Positions 57,632-64,000 are shown, counted from the stretch's first letter. The stretch: 64,000 bases of DNA from Rhizobium sp. L51/94 (GCF_019355555.1 NZ_CP072145.1:124001-188000); one strand, 5' to 3'. Numbers and translations are program-made. Notes: generated by a model not told the origin, from the sequence alone.

Positions 57632-58286
57632 GTAAGCGTCCGGCGGACGGATTTTGGAGGCGGCCTGCATGGCGCACGTGCGTCGCAAGTTCCACGACGT
57701 CATCAAGCTCAAACCTTCACCGATCGCCGACGAGGCGCTGTCGCGCATCGGCGCGCTCTACGATATCGAGCATCGCATTCGTGGCATGCCTCCTGACGAG
57801 CGACGCGCATTGCGCCAGGAACATGCCAACCCCATTCTGAATGACCTGAAGCTTTGGATCGAGGCTACGCTCTCGACGATACCGCAGAAACAGAAGCTGG
57901 CTGAAGCGATGCGATACGCGCTGTCACGGTGGGCTGCATTGCGCGTCTACATCGATGATGGTCGCGTTGAGATCGACAACAATATAGCTGAGCGCGCCAT
58001 GCGTCCGCTTGGAATTGGCAGGAAAAATTGGTTATTCGCCGGCTCGGATAAGGGCGGCGAGCGCATCGCCAATATCCTCACGATTATCGAAACGGTCAAG
58101 CTCCATGGCCACAATCCCGAGATCTATCTGACCGACGTCCTCACCCGGATCGAGGATCACCCCAAGGATCGCCTTGAGGAATTGCTGCCATGGAACTGGA
58201 CGCCGGTAGAAACCCAGCAAGGCGCCATCCACCAAGCCTAAACTACCCGCCGCCTTCACTCAAAAATGCGTTCGCCGAACGCTTAC
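57632..58286 (+). mobile_element. IS66-derived mini-element with target duplication
   Basis: 655 bp between GTAAGCGTCCGGCGGACGGA and its inverted partner GTAAGCGTTCGGCGAACGCA, flanked by a perfect 8-bp duplication ATCCTATC (57624-57631, 58287-58294). Only the C-terminal third of tnpC is left; tnpA and tnpB are absent. Since the duplication is intact, either the deleted form was mobilised by a full IS66 or the deletion took place after insertion. Confidence 0.9.
57654..58241 (+). pseudogene. IS66 tnpC, C-terminal fragment
   Basis: Reads MAHVRRKFHDVIKLKPSPIA through GRVEIDNNIAERAMRPLGIG to the normal TnpC end. The start abuts the left inverted repeat, so the N-terminal two thirds has been deleted. 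Not functional. Confidence 0.88.
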
Positions 58287-58304
58287 ATCCTATCATCGGG
58301 CTCC

Positions 58305-58364
58305 AGCGATTGCTTCTACTGGCAGCGATTGCTTCCCCCAGTAGAAGCAATCGCTTCTACTGGC
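58305..58364. repeat. Nested direct/inverted repeats beside the left border
   Basis: GCGATTGCTTCTACTGG (58306-58322) recurs inverted as CCAGTAGAAGCAATCGC (58338-58354), with further partial copies up to the border repeat. Can form a long hairpin immediately outside the left border. Confidence 0.8.
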
Positions 58365-58389
58365 TGGCAGGATATATTGATATGTAAAA
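58365..58389 (+). other. T-DNA left-border-like repeat
   Basis: 25 bp beginning TGGCAGGATATATTG and ending ATGTAAAA. It matches the border pattern TGRCAGGATATAT-N6-GTMAAY at every fixed position except the last. TGGCAGG is the usual form of left borders. Borders are nicked by VirD1/VirD2. Confidence 0.85.
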
Positions 58390-58725
58390 TATGTTTGCCA
58401 CCATTGCTGATCCGCATTTGCCGAGCCCGCCATTGAATTTTGATGTCGGTATACAAGATTATTTTCTTATGGATGGAAATATTTAAGTAATATAATTTTG
58501 TTTTGAATTTTAAAACATGAAATTTCTATGTGGTTATCGATTAATTTATTGATTATATTTAAGAATGGAATAATTGACCAAACGAAATAAGCCATATATT
58601 AAACAATAAAATCGAGCTTTATTTATAAAAGGACTGGTATATGAAAGGGAAATACATCACATCGGAATACAGGAAAAACAACAAGACATAGCTCGAAACC
58701 ACACAACAGGAGCAGATATGCGACA
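58390..58725. other. AT-rich 3' flank of the HAD gene
   Basis: No gene. Contains the polyadenylation-type signal at 58618-58623 and otherwise very AT-rich DNA between the left border and the gene end. Confidence 0.6.
58618..58623 (-). terminator. Polyadenylation-type signal AATAAA of the HAD gene
   Basis: AATAAA on the minus strand, about 103 bases after the HAD gene stop. In AT-rich DNA it could be chance, but the position fits a plant/fungal 3' end. Confidence 0.5.
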
Positions 58726-59531
58726 TCATTTTCCGACCATTTCTGCAACTATTTCCAGAACCTCCAGGATGTCTTCATATCCATCAGCGACTGGAAATTG
58801 TCGGAAGCTTTTCTCTACCATGATACCGCTACCTGCCTGAACAAGCATCGGACCATCAGTGTTGGCACTATCGCCACAAGCGATCCAGGTCCTGCCTTGG
58901 ACCCTCTCCATCACAGTTTTCAGCGCCTGGGCCTTGCTGAGATCCCTGAGAGTGAGATCAAGGAAGGCAGCAGTTGCGTCCACAATGAATTTTTGGCCGC
59001 TCTCCGACACCTGATTGTCCATCAGTTCACGAACCTGCTGATTTTCGGCTTCATCAACACCTTCTTTCCAGCCGACGGCATAACCAGCAGTCTTTTTGTT
59101 GAGGATAAAAGGATAACTCAAGCTGCTGATAAGGCTTTCCATCTGTTCGGTGAAATTGTGGACTTCAGCAGGGCTAGATGCCCGATGAATGACCCGGTCG
59201 TTGATCTTTATCATCATGCCCTTCTCGGTCACGAGATTGGGATGGTCTCCTACCCCAATCCTTTGAACGTAATCTTCAGCCTGCGCGGTAATAAGAAAAG
59301 TCTGATCGGGGATCCTTGCGAGAACTCTAAGGGCTCTCTGGCCAACATTTGCACCGGGTGGAGTTATGGTTCCATCGATATCAAGAGCAAAAGCCAGCTG
59401 TCAAAAACACCAAGTCAGTACGTATCTATAAGCATAATTTAATTCGAAATGATAAAATAAAACACCTTCTTGGCCTTCTGCGTAATCTCAGGCAAGTCCA
59501 TGCCCAAGCAGCTTGTGAGAAGAGACGCCAT
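58726..59531 (-). CDS. HAD-superfamily phosphatase-like protein with a spliceosomal-type intron
   Basis: Exon 1 (59531-59466) encodes MASLLTSCLGMDLPEITQKA plus KK; exon 2 (59397-58726) continues LAFALDIDGTITPPG. A 68-bp GT-AG interval between contains an in-frame stop (TGA right before CTG GCT), so without splicing no start codon precedes the catalytic DIDGT. The joined 245-aa protein has all HAD motifs: D28xD30GT, T59 in FLITAQ, K177 in RDLSKAQALK, and GDSANTD (~197-203). Class IIB-like cap; closest in texture to sugar-phosphate phosphatases of the trehalose/sucrose/Cof type, substrate unknown. TATAAAA lies 74 bases before the ATG, an ocs-type element behind it. The gene is made for expression in a eukaryote; a decayed bacterial gene is the alternative. 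Confidence 0.78.
59398..59465 (-). other. Predicted 68-bp GT-AG intron in the HAD gene
   Basis: Reads AAG|GTGTTTTA...TACTGAC...TTTTTGACAG|CTG on the minus strand: GT donor, a CTGAC branch-point-like sequence 20 bases before the acceptor, a U-rich tract and AG. AT-rich, as plant introns require. Both exon junctions are phase 0. Confidence 0.72.
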
Positions 59532-59604
59532 ATCAAAGAGTGTTTAAGATTGTATATGGGGCCGGATAATGGGAGTTGATGAGAAATAAGACGTGAATAA
59601 CTCA

Positions 59605-59611
59605 TTTTATA
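59605..59611 (-). promoter_or_regulatory. TATA box of the HAD gene
   Basis: TATAAAA on the minus strand, 74 bases before the ATG at 59531, leaving room for a ~45-base leader. Confidence 0.65.
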
Positions 59612-59638
59612 GACAGCTGGGTGCTCTTTTCTACGTGA

Positions 59639-59658
59639 TTACATATGCGCTTACGTCA
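59639..59658 (-). promoter_or_regulatory. ocs-type enhancer element before the HAD gene
   Basis: TGACGTAAGCGCATATGTAA (minus strand) matches the 20-bp ocs-element pattern TGACGYAAGSRMTKACGYMM at 18 of 20 positions, 28 bp upstream of the TATA box. Such elements drive opine-synthase genes of T-DNAs in plants by binding TGA-type bZIP factors. Confidence 0.72.
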
Positions 59659-59886
59659 TTTTATGACTTGGACATACGGTCCCAGCGAGAAATTTAGGTA
59701 TAGCAATTTTTGAAAATTTCTGTTCTCGATAGCGTTTGATTGAAACATTAATTCATGTGGTACAGCTAAGTCGCAGGATGTTTTTGGAGTCATTTGACTT
59801 GGTTGTTTGAATTGGAGGGTTTTTAAATCGCCTACATCCATACCATATAGCTTTGCAGATAAGATTTGCCAGCAAGTCTTATCGCG

Positions 59887-59906
59887 TGACGTAAAGGCTT
59901 ACGATA
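59887..59906 (+). promoter_or_regulatory. ocs-type enhancer element before the second T-DNA gene
   Basis: TGACGTAAAGGCTTACGATA fits the ocs-element pattern at about 17-18 of 20 positions; both TGACG/TTACG half sites are present. It ends 18 bp before the TATA box of the plus-strand gene. Confidence 0.7.
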
Positions 59907-59924
59907 CAGACGTTCTAACATCGC

Positions 59925-59931
59925 TATAAAT
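59925..59931 (+). promoter_or_regulatory. TATA box of the second T-DNA gene
   Basis: TATAAAT, 51 bases before the ATG at 59976. Confidence 0.62.
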
Positions 59932-59975
59932 TCAGTTTACCGGTACAACCTTCTTATCATAAAAACCAAACTATC

Positions 59976-60532
59976 ATGGCTTCCGCAAGTTCATCGCCGG
60001 ACACGGTTGATATTGTAGCAATGATCGGTCCTGAAACTACTACATTCATTTTTGACAACATCGAGAACGTATTCAACCGATATTTAAATCTTTATTTTTT
60101 CCTTCTCAATATTTAATTTTTGATGGCCTGTTTATGCAGATCAAGTTCGCCGTGAACTGGGAGCGTTTGAAGGAAAAGTTGAAGGAGAATAAGGAAGCAC
60201 GCAAAGCAGCGAAGCGGATCAAGTCATCCCACATCGCTGATTTTTCCGGTGAAGGTCAAGATCTTGCGGACCATTTCAATGAGCAAAAAACTGCTTGGCC
60301 GATAGCCCGGTGGATTGCCCTCGGGCTTGAATCCAATCATGACGGTGCTTTGCTTCAGGCCGTAGAAAGAGGCATAATGATTTCAAAGACTCACCCCGGC
60401 TATCCTGTCATTGGAGATCTTGATAAGCTTGCGAGATTTTTCATTTGGTTCGCCTATGTCAAGACGTCGTTCGCCGATCGTGATTTCCTCGGTCTTGTGA
60501 TTGATCGTATCACAGCCAAAATTAAAAACTAA
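59976..60532 (+). CDS. Unknown T-DNA protein with one predicted intron
   Basis: Exon 1 (59976-60068) encodes MASASSSPDTVDIVAMIGPE through FDNIEN; exon 2 (60140-60532) starts IKFAVNWERLKEKLKENKEA. Splicing a 71-bp GT-AG interval joins them in phase 0 into a 161-aa protein. The ATG context (ATCATGGCT) is plant-like, and no Shine-Dalgarno precedes either this ATG or the one at 60134 that an intronless reading would need. Exon 2 has a basic helix (LKENKEARKAAKRIK) and a hydrophobic stretch (LARFFIWFAYV). No family recognised. AATAAA follows 28 bases after the stop. An intronless 132-aa ORF from 60134 is the alternative. Confidence 0.68.
60069..60139 (+). other. Predicted 71-bp GT-AG intron in the second T-DNA gene
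   Basis: GAGAAC|GTATTC at the donor and TTTATGCAG|ATC at the acceptor, with a long T-rich interior (TTTATTTTTTCCTTCTC). TGCAG is the commonest plant acceptor. Unspliced, the exon 1 frame meets a stop inside this interval. Confidence 0.68.
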
Positions 60533-60559
60533 ATGTCTACAATTCAAATCGAAGCCTAG

Positions 60560-60565
60560 AATAAA
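60560..60565 (+). terminator. Polyadenylation-type signal AATAAA of the second T-DNA gene
   Basis: AATAAA 28 bases after the stop codon at 60532, a normal distance for a plant near-upstream element. Confidence 0.55.
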
Positions 60566-60707
60566 ATGCATTTTTCCAAGTCTGGGCTGGTTTTATATCA
60601 TTTTTATTTGATGATTTTCAGTATGTTTGGGGATGTTGTATAAATTGCAAATTAATTTTGAGACAAGAATATTTATTTTATTGTACACGGTATCCGCATT
60701 TGAATGC

Positions 60708-60863
60708 ATGTTTAAGCGTTTAGTAGACTATGGCGTCCGCTCTGTCGTTTGGCACGCTACGGTTCTGAAAATAGCTGTCGACGAGGTGCTCCCGCGGATC
60801 TTGCAGGCGGCGTTAATCCGAATTGTTACAATTGAAGTTCTGAAGTACCGCCTACTCATTTAA
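60708..60863 (+). CDS. Possible third short ORF inside the T-DNA
   Basis: 51 aa (MFKRLVDYGVRSVVWHATVL...), preceded by TATAAAT at 60639-60645. More GC-rich than its surroundings. No homology recognised; may be a remnant of a longer gene. Low confidence. Confidence 0.2.
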   Translation: MFKRLVDYGVRSVVWHATVLKIAVDEVLPRILQAALIRIVTIEVLKYRLLI

Positions 60864-60980
60864 GGTTGGTTAGACTACATATCCTGCACTGCCGTATCGG
60901 CTTAAACAGATGAGAAGGTCGACGTTTTTTAAATTAGGAGATACCAAACTCAATTTGCTATTTCCCCAAAATGCCTGACT

Positions 60981-61005
60981 TGACAGGATATATACCGATG
61001 TCAGA
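60981..61005 (+). other. T-DNA right-border-like repeat
   Basis: 25 bp starting TGACAGGATATAT and ending GATGTCAGA. It matches TGRCAGGATATAT-N6-GTMAAY except at the last two bases; TGACAGG is the right-border form. Same orientation as the left-border-like repeat, so the T-strand would contain the sequence between them. Confidence 0.82.
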
Positions 61006-61092
61006 TCCGTGCATCCGTGCATCCGTGCATCCGTGCATCCGTGCATCCGTGCATCCGTGCATCCGTGCATCCGTGCATCCGTGCATCCGTGC
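61005..61092 (+). repeat. Eleven tandem copies of ATCCGTGC outside the right border
   Basis: 11 perfect 8-bp units, then a partial copy. Starts on the last base of the border repeat, on the side away from the T-DNA. Ti plasmids carry overdrive and some Ri plasmids a repeat-type transfer stimulator at this place, so a transfer-enhancing role is inferred. Confidence 0.85.
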
Positions 61093-61186
61093 ATCCCCAG
61101 AGGTATGGATTCTGATTGCCCGCATTCGCCTGATAACCCAGACACTTGCAAGGTATCGAGATCATAGACGACTTTTCGAGTCCGAC

Positions 61187-61254
61187 TTTGACATCGGTTC
61201 GCCTGCCTGCCTTGCCGATCGCTTCGACCGACAGGCAGGCGAACCGATGTCAAA
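61187..61254. repeat. 23-bp perfect inverted repeat
   Basis: Arms 61187-61209 and 61232-61254 (TTTGACATCGGTTCGCCTGC... and its complement), spacer 22 bp. Inner sequence GCCTGCCTG. Could be a hairpin terminator-like structure, a protein-binding site or the pair of ends of a lost element; no T-run. Confidence 0.85.
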
Positions 61255-61671
61255 TGAAACAAAATTGTAAAAGGAAATCTCTTGAATTAAGGATAAAAAT
61301 AAATAAGCTTATATTAATGATGCATAAATATCAATAGGTTTATTCGTATTGCAATCCAGTACGCCCTCTGAGATGGTGTCTGAGAGACAAATTGCTATAT
61401 TTAATTCCACATATACTTTATTGTCTAGTTCGAATACGTCGACGTTTACGATTGCGACTGATCAATACATGCGCTGTGGCAACTTCGGTTAGCGAGATCC
61501 GCTATCGCTAAGTAGGCAAGGGGGCAAGCTTCTTCCTGGAAACACGTCGCTGATTGTGACGCCGTATGAGCAGCCACCTTTAAGCTGTAACCGCGGCGTA
61601 CCGATTTAAGGGGCAGGCATTCCGAGGCGAAACTGGCTTTCGAGAAAACATTGTCATCATCGGAGAGCAAT
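61255..61671. other. iaaM upstream region
   Basis: About 415 bp, AT-rich in its first half. No gene. Expected to contain the iaaM promoter; no vir-box match better than chance was seen. Confidence 0.5.
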
Positions 61672-63357
61672 ATGCTGAACAGTACCATCCCAGTAGCTTC
61701 ATTACCGAGTATCGATCTTCTCTATGATTATGGATCGTTTTTGCGATTGAGGGATTGTGAAGGTCGTATTGGGAGCGTTGCCCAAAACAGCCGCCGTCCC
61801 CGAGTCGGCATTGTGGGCGCTGGCATCAGTGGCTTGGTGGCGGCGACTGAACTTTTGCGGGCCGGGGTAACAGATCTCGTGCTGTTTGAGGCGCGAGATC
61901 GCATGGGTGGAAGGGCTTGGTCACAAATCTTCGACCCGCTCGAACCGAATCTCATTGCCGAGATGGGTGCTATGCGCTTTCCTTCCAGCGCGACCTGTCT
62001 GTTTTATTATCTGGACAAATTCAGGATAGATACCGCAGCTTCATTTCCCGATCCGGGCATCGTGGATACTGAGATACATTACCGAGGTGAGCGTTACCTA
62101 TGGCAGGCTGGCGGGCCTCCGCCGCCTTTGTTCAGGCGCGTTGATCAAGGATGGCAAGCTTTGATAAACGACGGTTACGTGCACGAAGGTATTCAACTGC
62201 TCGCGCCGGCTAAAATCACAAAGTTGCTTCGGTCGCGCCGCTTTGACGAGGCTCGTGAGGCTTGGCAGGCTTGGCTGGATTCGTTTCGCGACGCCTCCTT
62301 TTATTCAGCCTTGGTCGCCATCTTTACCGGACCGCGGCCGCCAGGGCGCGTTCCCTGGAAAAGGCCAGAAGACTTTGAGCTTTTCGGATCTCTGGGGATT
62401 GGATCTGGAGGCTTTTTACCTGTGTACCAAGCCGCCTTTACCGAGATACTGCGTCTGGTGATCAACGGGTACGAGGACGACCAGCGCATGATTATTGGAG
62501 GGATTTCCCTTTTAGTGAAACGGTTTGCTGAACAGGAATTTCACGGTCTGAGTTTGCGGCAGCGTGTGCGCAACGGTCATGTCAGCGGTATCTCCAAACA
62601 GGGTGGCCAGATACTTGTGACATGCTCAGGAGGGCAGGTCGAGCCCTTTGACCGCGTCATCGTCACCACAAGCAATCGGACCATGGAACTGGCCCATCGT
62701 CTTACGACGGATGAAACATTTCTTAACAATGAGGTTTTGCGAGCGGTCAGACGGACCCACCTTACCGGATCTTCCAAGCTGTTTATGCTTACGGAAAACA
62801 AGTTCTGGTTAAAAGAGGGCTTGCCGACAACTATCCTGTCTGACGGCCTTGCTAGGGGGGTCTACTGCTTAGACTATCAGCCAGATAAACCTGATGGTAA
62901 GGGCGTGGTCCTGTTAAGCTACACATGGGAAGATGATGCAAACAAAATGCTTTCCATCCTGGACAAAAAAGAAAGGTGCCAGCGTCTAGTCGATGATCTG
63001 GCCACAGTTTGCGGTGATTTCGCCCGCCATTTAGTTCCGGCGAAAGGTGACTATGAACGTCACGTCCTGCAGCACGATTGGCTAATGGATCCCTATGCAG
63101 TAGGTGCTTTTAAGCTCAATTATCCTGGGGAAGACATCTTTTCACAGCGGCTATTTTTCCAATTTGCTACCGCAAAAAGACCGGAAGAAGACACGGGCCT
63201 TTATCTAGCAGGATGTGGATGCTCCTTTACCGGTGGCTGGGTTGAGGGCGCAGTACAAACGGGCTTGAATGCCGCGTGTGCTGTCATACGCAGCTGTGGC
63301 GGCCAACTCTTACAGGGGAACCCTATTGATGAGATGGATTCCGCTTATCGATATTGA
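61672..63357 (+). CDS. iaaM: Tryptophan 2-monooxygenase, Pseudomonas savastanoi type
   Basis: 561 aa from the ATG at 61672, which has CGGAGAG eight bases before, a bacterial ribosome-binding site. FAD motif VGIVGAGISGLVAATELLRA (~45-64), AEMGAMRFPSSATCLFYYLD, FELFGSLGIGSGGFLPVYQA, HLTGSSKLFMLTENKFWLKE, GVYCLDYQPDKP and CGCSFTGGWVEGAVQTGLNA are all conserved. It converts tryptophan to indole-3-acetamide. It lacks the ~200-residue N-terminal extension of T-DNA iaaM proteins and closely follows the P. savastanoi sequence as I remember it (~557 aa). It lies outside the right border, so the bacterium itself would make the product. iaaH starts 40 bp downstream. Confidence 0.95.
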   Translation: MLNSTIPVASLPSIDLLYDYGSFLRLRDCEGRIGSVAQNSRRPRVGIVGAGISGLVAATELLRAGVTDLVLFEARDRMGGRAWSQIFDPLEPNLIAEMGAMRFPSSATCLFYYLDKFRIDTAASFPDPGIVDTEIHYRGERYLWQAGGPPPPLFRRVDQGWQALINDGYVHEGIQLLAPAKITKLLRSRRFDEAREAWQAWLDSFRDASFYSALVAIFTGPRPPGRVPWKRPEDFELFGSLGIGSGGFLPVYQAAFTEILRLVINGYEDDQRMIIGGISLLVKRFAEQEFHGLSLRQRVRNGHVSGISKQGGQILVTCSGGQVEPFDRVIVTTSNRTMELAHRLTTDETFLNNEVLRAVRRTHLTGSSKLFMLTENKFWLKEGLPTTILSDGLARGVYCLDYQPDKPDGKGVVLLSYTWEDDANKMLSILDKKERCQRLVDDLATVCGDFARHLVPAKGDYERHVLQHDWLMDPYAVGAFKLNYPGEDIFSQRLFFQFATAKRPEEDTGLYLAGCGCSFTGGWVEGAVQTGLNAACAVIRSCGGQLLQGNPIDEMDSAYRY

Positions 63358-63397
63358 GAACCGGTAGATTTATCTTCCTTTAAATAAGGCTACTTAA

Positions 63398-64000
63398 ATG
63401 TTTGCAACGTCTAATATCGAGAAGATTTGCCATCAAATACACGCCAGGGAAACTTCGGTGTTGGAAATCAGAGAATCGACATTAGCAGCGATGCTGCGAC
63501 ACAGTCAGCTCAATTGTTTCATCCAAGAACGTGGCATTGAGCAATCTTTTACCAAGCCGGATGCGGCCTGTGTGGACGCTCCACTTTTTGGGATACCGGT
63601 CTCTTTCAAAGATAACATCTGTGTTGAAGGGCAACCGGTCACCGTCGGGACGTCAGCAATGGCGGCCTGCATCGCTCCGCGTGATGCTGAGATTGTCAGG
63701 CAGCTGAAAGCCTTGGGAGCGGTGGTCTCCGGCAAGAACAACATGCACGAGCTGAGTTTTGGTATCACGTCGGTAAATGCCCAATGGGGAACCGTAGGAA
63801 ACCCGGCAGCGCCTGGCTATTGCGCTGGAGGTAGCAGTGGTGGGGGTGCCGCCGCTGTGGCTGCAGGAATTGTGTTGTTGGCAGTTGGTACCGATACTGG
63901 TGGTTCGGTAAGGATACCTGCATCTTTTTGCGGCATCACCGGTTTCAGGCCCACAAGCGGGAGATGGTCATCGTCCGGCATCATTCCGGTATCGAGAACC
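63398..64000 (+). CDS. iaaH: Indole-3-acetamide hydrolase, 3' end outside window
   Basis: 201 codons present; starts MFATSNIEKICHQIHARETS. Amidase-signature features: catalytic Lys in PVSFKDNICV, cis-Ser loop GYCAGGSSGGGAAAVAAGIV and nucleophile region TDTGGSVRIPASFCGITGF. Hydrolyses indole-3-acetamide to indole-3-acetic acid and ammonia, completing auxin synthesis with IaaM. Very like the P. savastanoi enzyme in its visible part (GKNNMHELSFGITSVN). Same transcript as iaaM is likely. Confidence 0.95.
   Translation, partial: MFATSNIEKICHQIHARETSVLEIRESTLAAMLRHSQLNCFIQERGIEQSFTKPDAACVDAPLFGIPVSFKDNICVEGQPVTVGTSAMAACIAPRDAEIVRQLKALGAVVSGKNNMHELSFGITSVNAQWGTVGNPAAPGYCAGGSSGGGAAAVAAGIVLLAVGTDTGGSVRIPASFCGITGFRPTSGRWSSSGIIPVSRT

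Larger units (their letters stand above)
58365..61005 (+). mobile_element. Mini T-DNA region between two direct border repeats
   Basis: About 2.6 kb, much more AT-rich than the flanks, bounded by border-like repeats in the same orientation (58365 and 60981), as in Ti/Ri T-DNAs. Contains two divergent genes with TATA boxes, introns and AATAAA signals, sharing a promoter region with two ocs-type elements. No known opine synthase or rol/onc gene was recognised. Confidence 0.8.

Noticed and set aside
58726..59232. HAD gene as a truncated bacterial protein starting at the GTG at 59232
   Set aside because: This would omit the DIDGT nucleophile motif that is perfectly preserved upstream in the same frame; the spliced model explains it.
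59395..59416. TTGACA on the minus strand as a bacterial -35 box for the HAD gene
   Set aside because: It lies within the predicted intron acceptor region and no proper -10 follows before the coding motif; also inconsistent with the DIDGT position.
58798..59442. 214-codon plus-strand open frame inside the T-DNA
   Set aside because: It is antisense to the HAD exon 2, whose catalytic motifs are on the minus strand; no known motif in this frame.
60538..60549. vir-box-like 12-mers at 60538 and 60827 (11/12 each)
   Set aside because: They are in AT-rich T-DNA sequence behind plant-type genes, with no bacterial gene correctly placed downstream; such matches are expected by chance in AT-rich DNA.
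61005..61092. CRISPR array
   Set aside because: The 8-bp units are contiguous with no spacers; a simple tandem repeat.

Overview
The window looks like a tumour-/root-inducing-type plasmid (or plasmid-derived accessory segment) of the Rhizobium/Agrobacterium group. The evidence is a rhizobial traA/traD conjugation locus, IHF-like and DUF6118 genes, a virK homologue, dense IS66/IS701/IS110 elements, a recombinase trio, iaaM/iaaH auxin genes, and above all two 25-bp T-DNA border repeats in direct orientation. No tRNA, rRNA or CRISPR was seen.

Layout. 1-2.8 kb: a chemoreceptor (5' end outside the window) and an HD-GYP c-di-GMP phosphodiesterase. 3.1-4.1 kb: vapBC toxin-antitoxin and an XRE regulator. 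4.2-10.4 kb: a conjugation remnant (traD, an aminoglycoside acetyltransferase-like gene, a traA relaxase broken by two compensating frameshifts and a helicase-domain deletion, a DUF6118 gene and an IHF-like gene). 10.6-13.4 kb: IS66. 13.8-16.9 kb: two GNATs, a cytochrome P450 and virK. 16.9-18.5 kb: no gene. 18.6-22.3 kb: a three-gene peptide-export operon (C39-peptidase ABC transporter, HlyD-type adaptor, double-glycine precursor peptide). 22.8-27 kb: emrA/emrB with emrA split by an IS701-family element. 27.4-31 kb: an MFS pseudogene, a secreted small protein and a MATE pump. 31.5-36.1 kb: a RIT element (three tandem tyrosine recombinases), every gene inactivated. 36.5-42.6 kb: two candidate VirB/D4-translocated effectors either side of a complete IS66 with its target duplication. 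42.7-48.9 kb: another IS66 whose tnpC is split by a group II intron and an IS110 element; removing both restores a 557-codon frame. 49-57.5 kb: a LacI regulator and a divergent ABC sugar/polyol transporter plus dihydroxyacetone-kinase operon with palindromic operators.

57.6-64 kb is the most remarkable part. After a 655-bp IS66-derived mini-element lies a left-border-like repeat (58,365), then about 2.6 kb of AT-rich DNA, a right-border-like repeat (60,981), and 11 perfect copies of an 8-bp unit just outside the right border, where Ti/Ri plasmids carry transfer enhancers. Between the borders are two divergent genes with eukaryotic architecture: TATA boxes, ocs-type enhancer palindromes, AATAAA signals and, in each gene, a short AT-rich GT-AG intron whose removal joins exons in phase. 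One encodes a HAD-superfamily phosphatase-like protein (245 aa), the other an unknown 161-aa protein. Outside the right border is a bacterial-style iaaM-iaaH operon of the Pseudomonas savastanoi type with Shine-Dalgarno signals; iaaH runs off the window end.

Reading as a whole (inference): a plant-interacting bacterium whose plasmid carries a mini T-DNA with intron-containing genes for expression in the plant, candidate T4SS effectors, auxin synthesis by the bacterium itself, and a catabolic uptake operon possibly tied to a plant-derived compound. The vir operons and opine genes are not in this window, so T-DNA function is inferred from cis elements and gene structure only.
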